In this document: positions 62,052-64,000 of the stretch, piece by piece
Numbering within the stretch: the stretch's first letter is position 1
How the letters are laid out: each line of letters starts with the position of its first letter
Origin: JAFGXT01 sp963677165
GTDB taxonomy: Bacteria; Verrucomicrobiota; Lentisphaeria; Victivallales; SZUA-371
Reading direction: 5' to 3'
NCBI GenBank assembly: GCA_963677165.2
Contig: CAXXSX010000002.1
Location: 5,518,001-5,582,000, forward strand
DNA length: 64,000 bases
Notes under the pieces: generated by a model
Seen by the model: the letters and a program-made list of their open reading frames with translations, nothing else
Databases searched by the model: none
What the model was told of the DNA's origin: nothing
Position numbers and translations under genes: made by a program

Positions 62052-62089
62052 AATATCAGATTTGAAAAAATTAACAGTGATATTATATT
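62052..62089 (+). promoter_or_regulatory. Candidate promoter and operator of LacI gene
   Basis: TTGAAA (62062-62067), 16-bp spacer, TATATT (62084-62089). Flanking inverted repeat AATATCA (62052-62058) / TGATATT (62078-62084) could bind the regulator. Confidence 0.45.
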
Positions 62090-62123
62090 AAATTATGAGA
62101 ATAAAAAATTAAGGGCAAAAAAA

Positions 62124-63158
62124 ATGGGACGAAAACCCAAAGCAATCAATATCAGTCTGATCGCAAAAGAAGCCGGACTGTCTGTATCAACGGTCTCCAG
62201 GGCAATGAATCACCGTGCCAACGTAAGCGAAGAGGCTCGCAGAAAAATTAATGCGTTGATGGAAAAATATAATTTCACTCCAACCCCGGCAATTCCTCGT
62301 GAAAAAAAGATTGCCCTTTTATCCGGCGGCAGCCAGGTTGATGAATACGTGTCGGAAGTGTTCAACGGAATTTACAGTTACACCTTAAAAAACCGACTGG
62401 AGACAACAGTAATATTCCGCAATAACCAGGCAACCAGAAACCTGCTGGAACAAATACGCGATCAGCAATGCTCCGGTGTCGTTGTTATTTTACCGGCGGA
62501 ATTCAGCGACAGCCTGGATATGCTGGCAGAATCGGAACTGCCAGTAGTCATGATTGATGAGGCTATTTATCGCGATGGAATCGGCTTTGTTGACCATGAT
62601 TCCTATTCCGGTTCACGTGATGCCGTAAAATATCTACTGGAGCTTGGACACCGAAATATCGGCTATATTCAATCCTGTGCCCAGACCCTCAACCATATTC
62701 AACGTTTCAAAGCCTACGAAAACACCCTGACGGAAGCAGGAATCACACGAAATCCACATTGGGAAACCAGCATAGCGTCTGACAAAGGCATTTATGACTC
62801 CTCAAGAGAAAAAATGCGGGAACTGCTGAAAAACGCGCCGGAACTAACCGCAATAATGACCGCAAATGATATGATTGCACTGGGAGCTACAAAAGGAGCT
62901 CAGGACTGCGGACGACGCGTTCCGGAAGATATATCGATATTCGGATTTGACAACTATACTCAAACTGAGTTTTACAATCCGGCACTGACCACAGTCAATC
63001 ATCCGATCCAGCAAGCAGCGTTTTTAGCGGCAAAACATATTGATGAATGCCTGAAAAGACCGGCGGAAGCCGCACAGCTGCTGCCGCACGAAATTCTGCC
63101 GACCTCTCTGGTGATCAGGGAATCGGTCAGTCCCTGCCGTAAAGTTTCTCTTTCGTAG
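62124..63158 (+). CDS. LacI-family transcriptional regulator
   Basis: 344 residues. HTH NISLIAKEAGLSVSTVSRAM, hinge, then a sugar-binding domain (AIMTANDMIALGATKGAQDCG, DISIFGFDN, LTTVNHP). It is divergent from the beta-mannosidase operon and very probably controls it. ATG 62124 has AAGGG eight bases upstream; longer frames begin inside the neighbour's coding sequence. Its 3' end overlaps the convergent LarA-like gene by 32 bp. Confidence 0.92.
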   Translation: MGRKPKAINISLIAKEAGLSVSTVSRAMNHRANVSEEARRKINALMEKYNFTPTPAIPREKKIALLSGGSQVDEYVSEVFNGIYSYTLKNRLETTVIFRNNQATRNLLEQIRDQQCSGVVVILPAEFSDSLDMLAESELPVVMIDEAIYRDGIGFVDHDSYSGSRDAVKYLLELGHRNIGYIQSCAQTLNHIQRFKAYENTLTEAGITRNPHWETSIASDKGIYDSSREKMRELLKNAPELTAIMTANDMIALGATKGAQDCGRRVPEDISIFGFDNYTQTEFYNPALTTVNHPIQQAAFLAAKHIDECLKRPAEAAQLLPHEILPTSLVIRESVSPCRKVSLS

Positions 63159-64000
63159 ACCAAAGTCCGGCGGACGGAGTACTGATAAAGTAAACTTCTT
63201 CACCGTCAGGCATAGTATTGAAACCGTTCTTCATTTTTTCCGGATTATAGCGTTCCAGCATCTCGTTGATGTCAGCATATCCAAAACAAACGCCATTCAT
63301 TTGTTCCTCTGAAAGATGTCCAGGAGCATAGGTAATTTTAAAGCGCCCCTCGGATGAGCCATGAATCAAATGCGCGGTACCATGAGTAAGATCCTGTAGA
63401 ACCGGCTCGGTCTTCCACAGTTTCATCACATTTTCAGTTCCGCTATAGCCGTATGCTCGAATCAGTGAATCAACTTCATCCTGCTCGCCAAAACGTTTCA
63501 AGCCTGGAGCGATAATCAGCAGTTCACCACCATCAGCCATTGCCATGCGGGTACGATAAACAGCTTTGTTCGCCACCCAGGTGCTATAGAATTCATCCCC
63601 CTGCATGATTGCGACAACTTTTTTTAGCGGCGGAACAATAGTAATATTCTGTTCACGGGACGCGCGGGCCGCCATCATATAAGTTTCACGGTCATCCCCA
63701 ACATATACGCCGGTATGCCCCAGTTGACCATTATCGTCATACGCCATGACCACCTCGATAAATAGATCAGGCAAATGTGAGAGATATTCTTCCTGAGCCT
63801 TATTATAACAGTGACGCAGTGGAGTAATAAGCTGTCCGAGATTGTTTTCAATTCCGCAACAGGCAGCCATCATATGCGAAGCACAAATCATATCCTTGCC
63901 GCCAAGACCAATAAAATAATTTTTGTTATGATTGGCAAACCCAAGAACTTCATGAGGGACAATATGCCCAACGTTAATGATCAAATCCCAGTCTTCTTCC
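63127..64000 (-). CDS. LarA-like (DUF2088) nickel-pincer racemase family protein, partial
   Basis: At least 290 residues; the gene enters from the right edge without a start. INVGHIVPHEVLGFANHNKNY is the DUF2088 signature with the His pair; in LarA of Lactobacillus this region helps hold or use the nickel pincer cofactor. GGKDMICASHM, GQLGHTGVYVGDDRETY and AVYRTRMAMADGGELLIIAPG follow the family order. Lactate racemase is one known activity, but many members act on other 2-hydroxy acids, so only the family is claimed. Convergent with the LacI gene. Confidence 0.82.
   Translation of the reverse strand, partial: EEDWDLIINVGHIVPHEVLGFANHNKNYFIGLGGKDMICASHMMAACCGIENNLGQLITPLRHCYNKAQEEYLSHLPDLFIEVVMAYDDNGQLGHTGVYVGDDRETYMMAARASREQNITIVPPLKKVVAIMQGDEFYSTWVANKAVYRTRMAMADGGELLIIAPGLKRFGEQDEVDSLIRAYGYSGTENVMKLWKTEPVLQDLTHGTAHLIHGSSEGRFKITYAPGHLSEEQMNGVCFGYADINEMLERYNPEKMKNGFNTMPDGEEVYFISTPSAGLWSTKEKLYGRD

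Overview
The window looks like chromosomal DNA of a Lentisphaerota-type bacterium (PVC superphylum, Victivallales-like). The indications are solitary type II pseudopilin-like proteins with the FTLIELLVVIAIIAILA leader, many glycoside hydrolases and sugar regulators (LacI, AraC, ROK, GntR), Gfo/Idh/MocA and sugar-epimerase enzymes, and a fermentative, anaerobe-style gene set (indolepyruvate:ferredoxin oxidoreductase, hybrid-cluster protein, FeoAB, acetolactate decarboxylase). This placement is inferred from gene content; no rRNA or tRNA gene was seen.

Layout. 0-5 kb: the tail of a sugar-type regulator, a pseudopilin-like protein and a large secreted GH42-like enzyme. 4.8-7 kb: umuDC and a small unknown gene. 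7.2-11.2 kb: a second pseudopilin-like gene and mfd. 11.3-16.3 kb: a housekeeping run of a primary-type sigma factor, rpsU, an LptF/G-type permease, a small membrane protein, AMMECR1 and a FAD-dependent oxidoreductase. 16.3-18.5 kb: an accessory island with a cloverleaf-like palindrome, an HNH nuclease, an AT-rich orphan secreted protein between inverted clusters of a CCCCAATATTAAG repeat, and a tiny secreted protein. 18.7-22.4 kb: iorB-paaK-iorA for aryl-pyruvate fermentation. 22.5-25.7 kb: a WaaP-like kinase and an asparagine-synthase-like protein that has lost both catalytic signatures. 25.8-29.7 kb: glnS, prmA, a frameshifted DUF4288 gene and a membrane protein. 29.8-35.4 kb: a sugar catabolism block (Gfo/Idh/MocA, sugar isomerase, GH-like protein) with a divergent AraC regulator. 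35.5-39.6 kb: a P-type proton ATPase, engB and an unknown gene.

39.6-40.5 kb has no convincing gene but holds a dense series of perfect palindromes. 40.5-43.3 kb is an acetolactate node: ilvC with a hairpin at its predicted transcript start, a FadR-type regulator and a lipoprotein acetolactate decarboxylase. 43.6-46.6 kb is an Rrf2/NsrR-like regulator, ferredoxin and hcp operon with a palindrome over the promoter. 46.7-51 kb: a LacI regulator and feoA-feoA-feoB plus a Cys-rich membrane protein, with two copies of a TTAGG-N4-CCTAA operator. 51-57.9 kb: a GT-C type membrane protein, a mutarotase-like protein, tyrS, a Ser/Thr kinase, an ECF sigma factor and a Spy/CpxP-like secreted protein. 58-64 kb: a GH2 beta-mannosidase overlapping a ROK-SIS fusion, a divergent LacI regulator, and a LarA-like gene running off the end.

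The most unusual items are the doubly degenerate asparagine-synthase-like protein beside a WaaP-like kinase, the repeat-bounded orphan island at 17-18.2 kb, the palindrome field at 39.7-40.0 kb, the ilvC leader hairpin, the exported acetolactate decarboxylase, and the ROK-SIS fusion. All promoter calls come from reading -35/-10 hexamers by eye.
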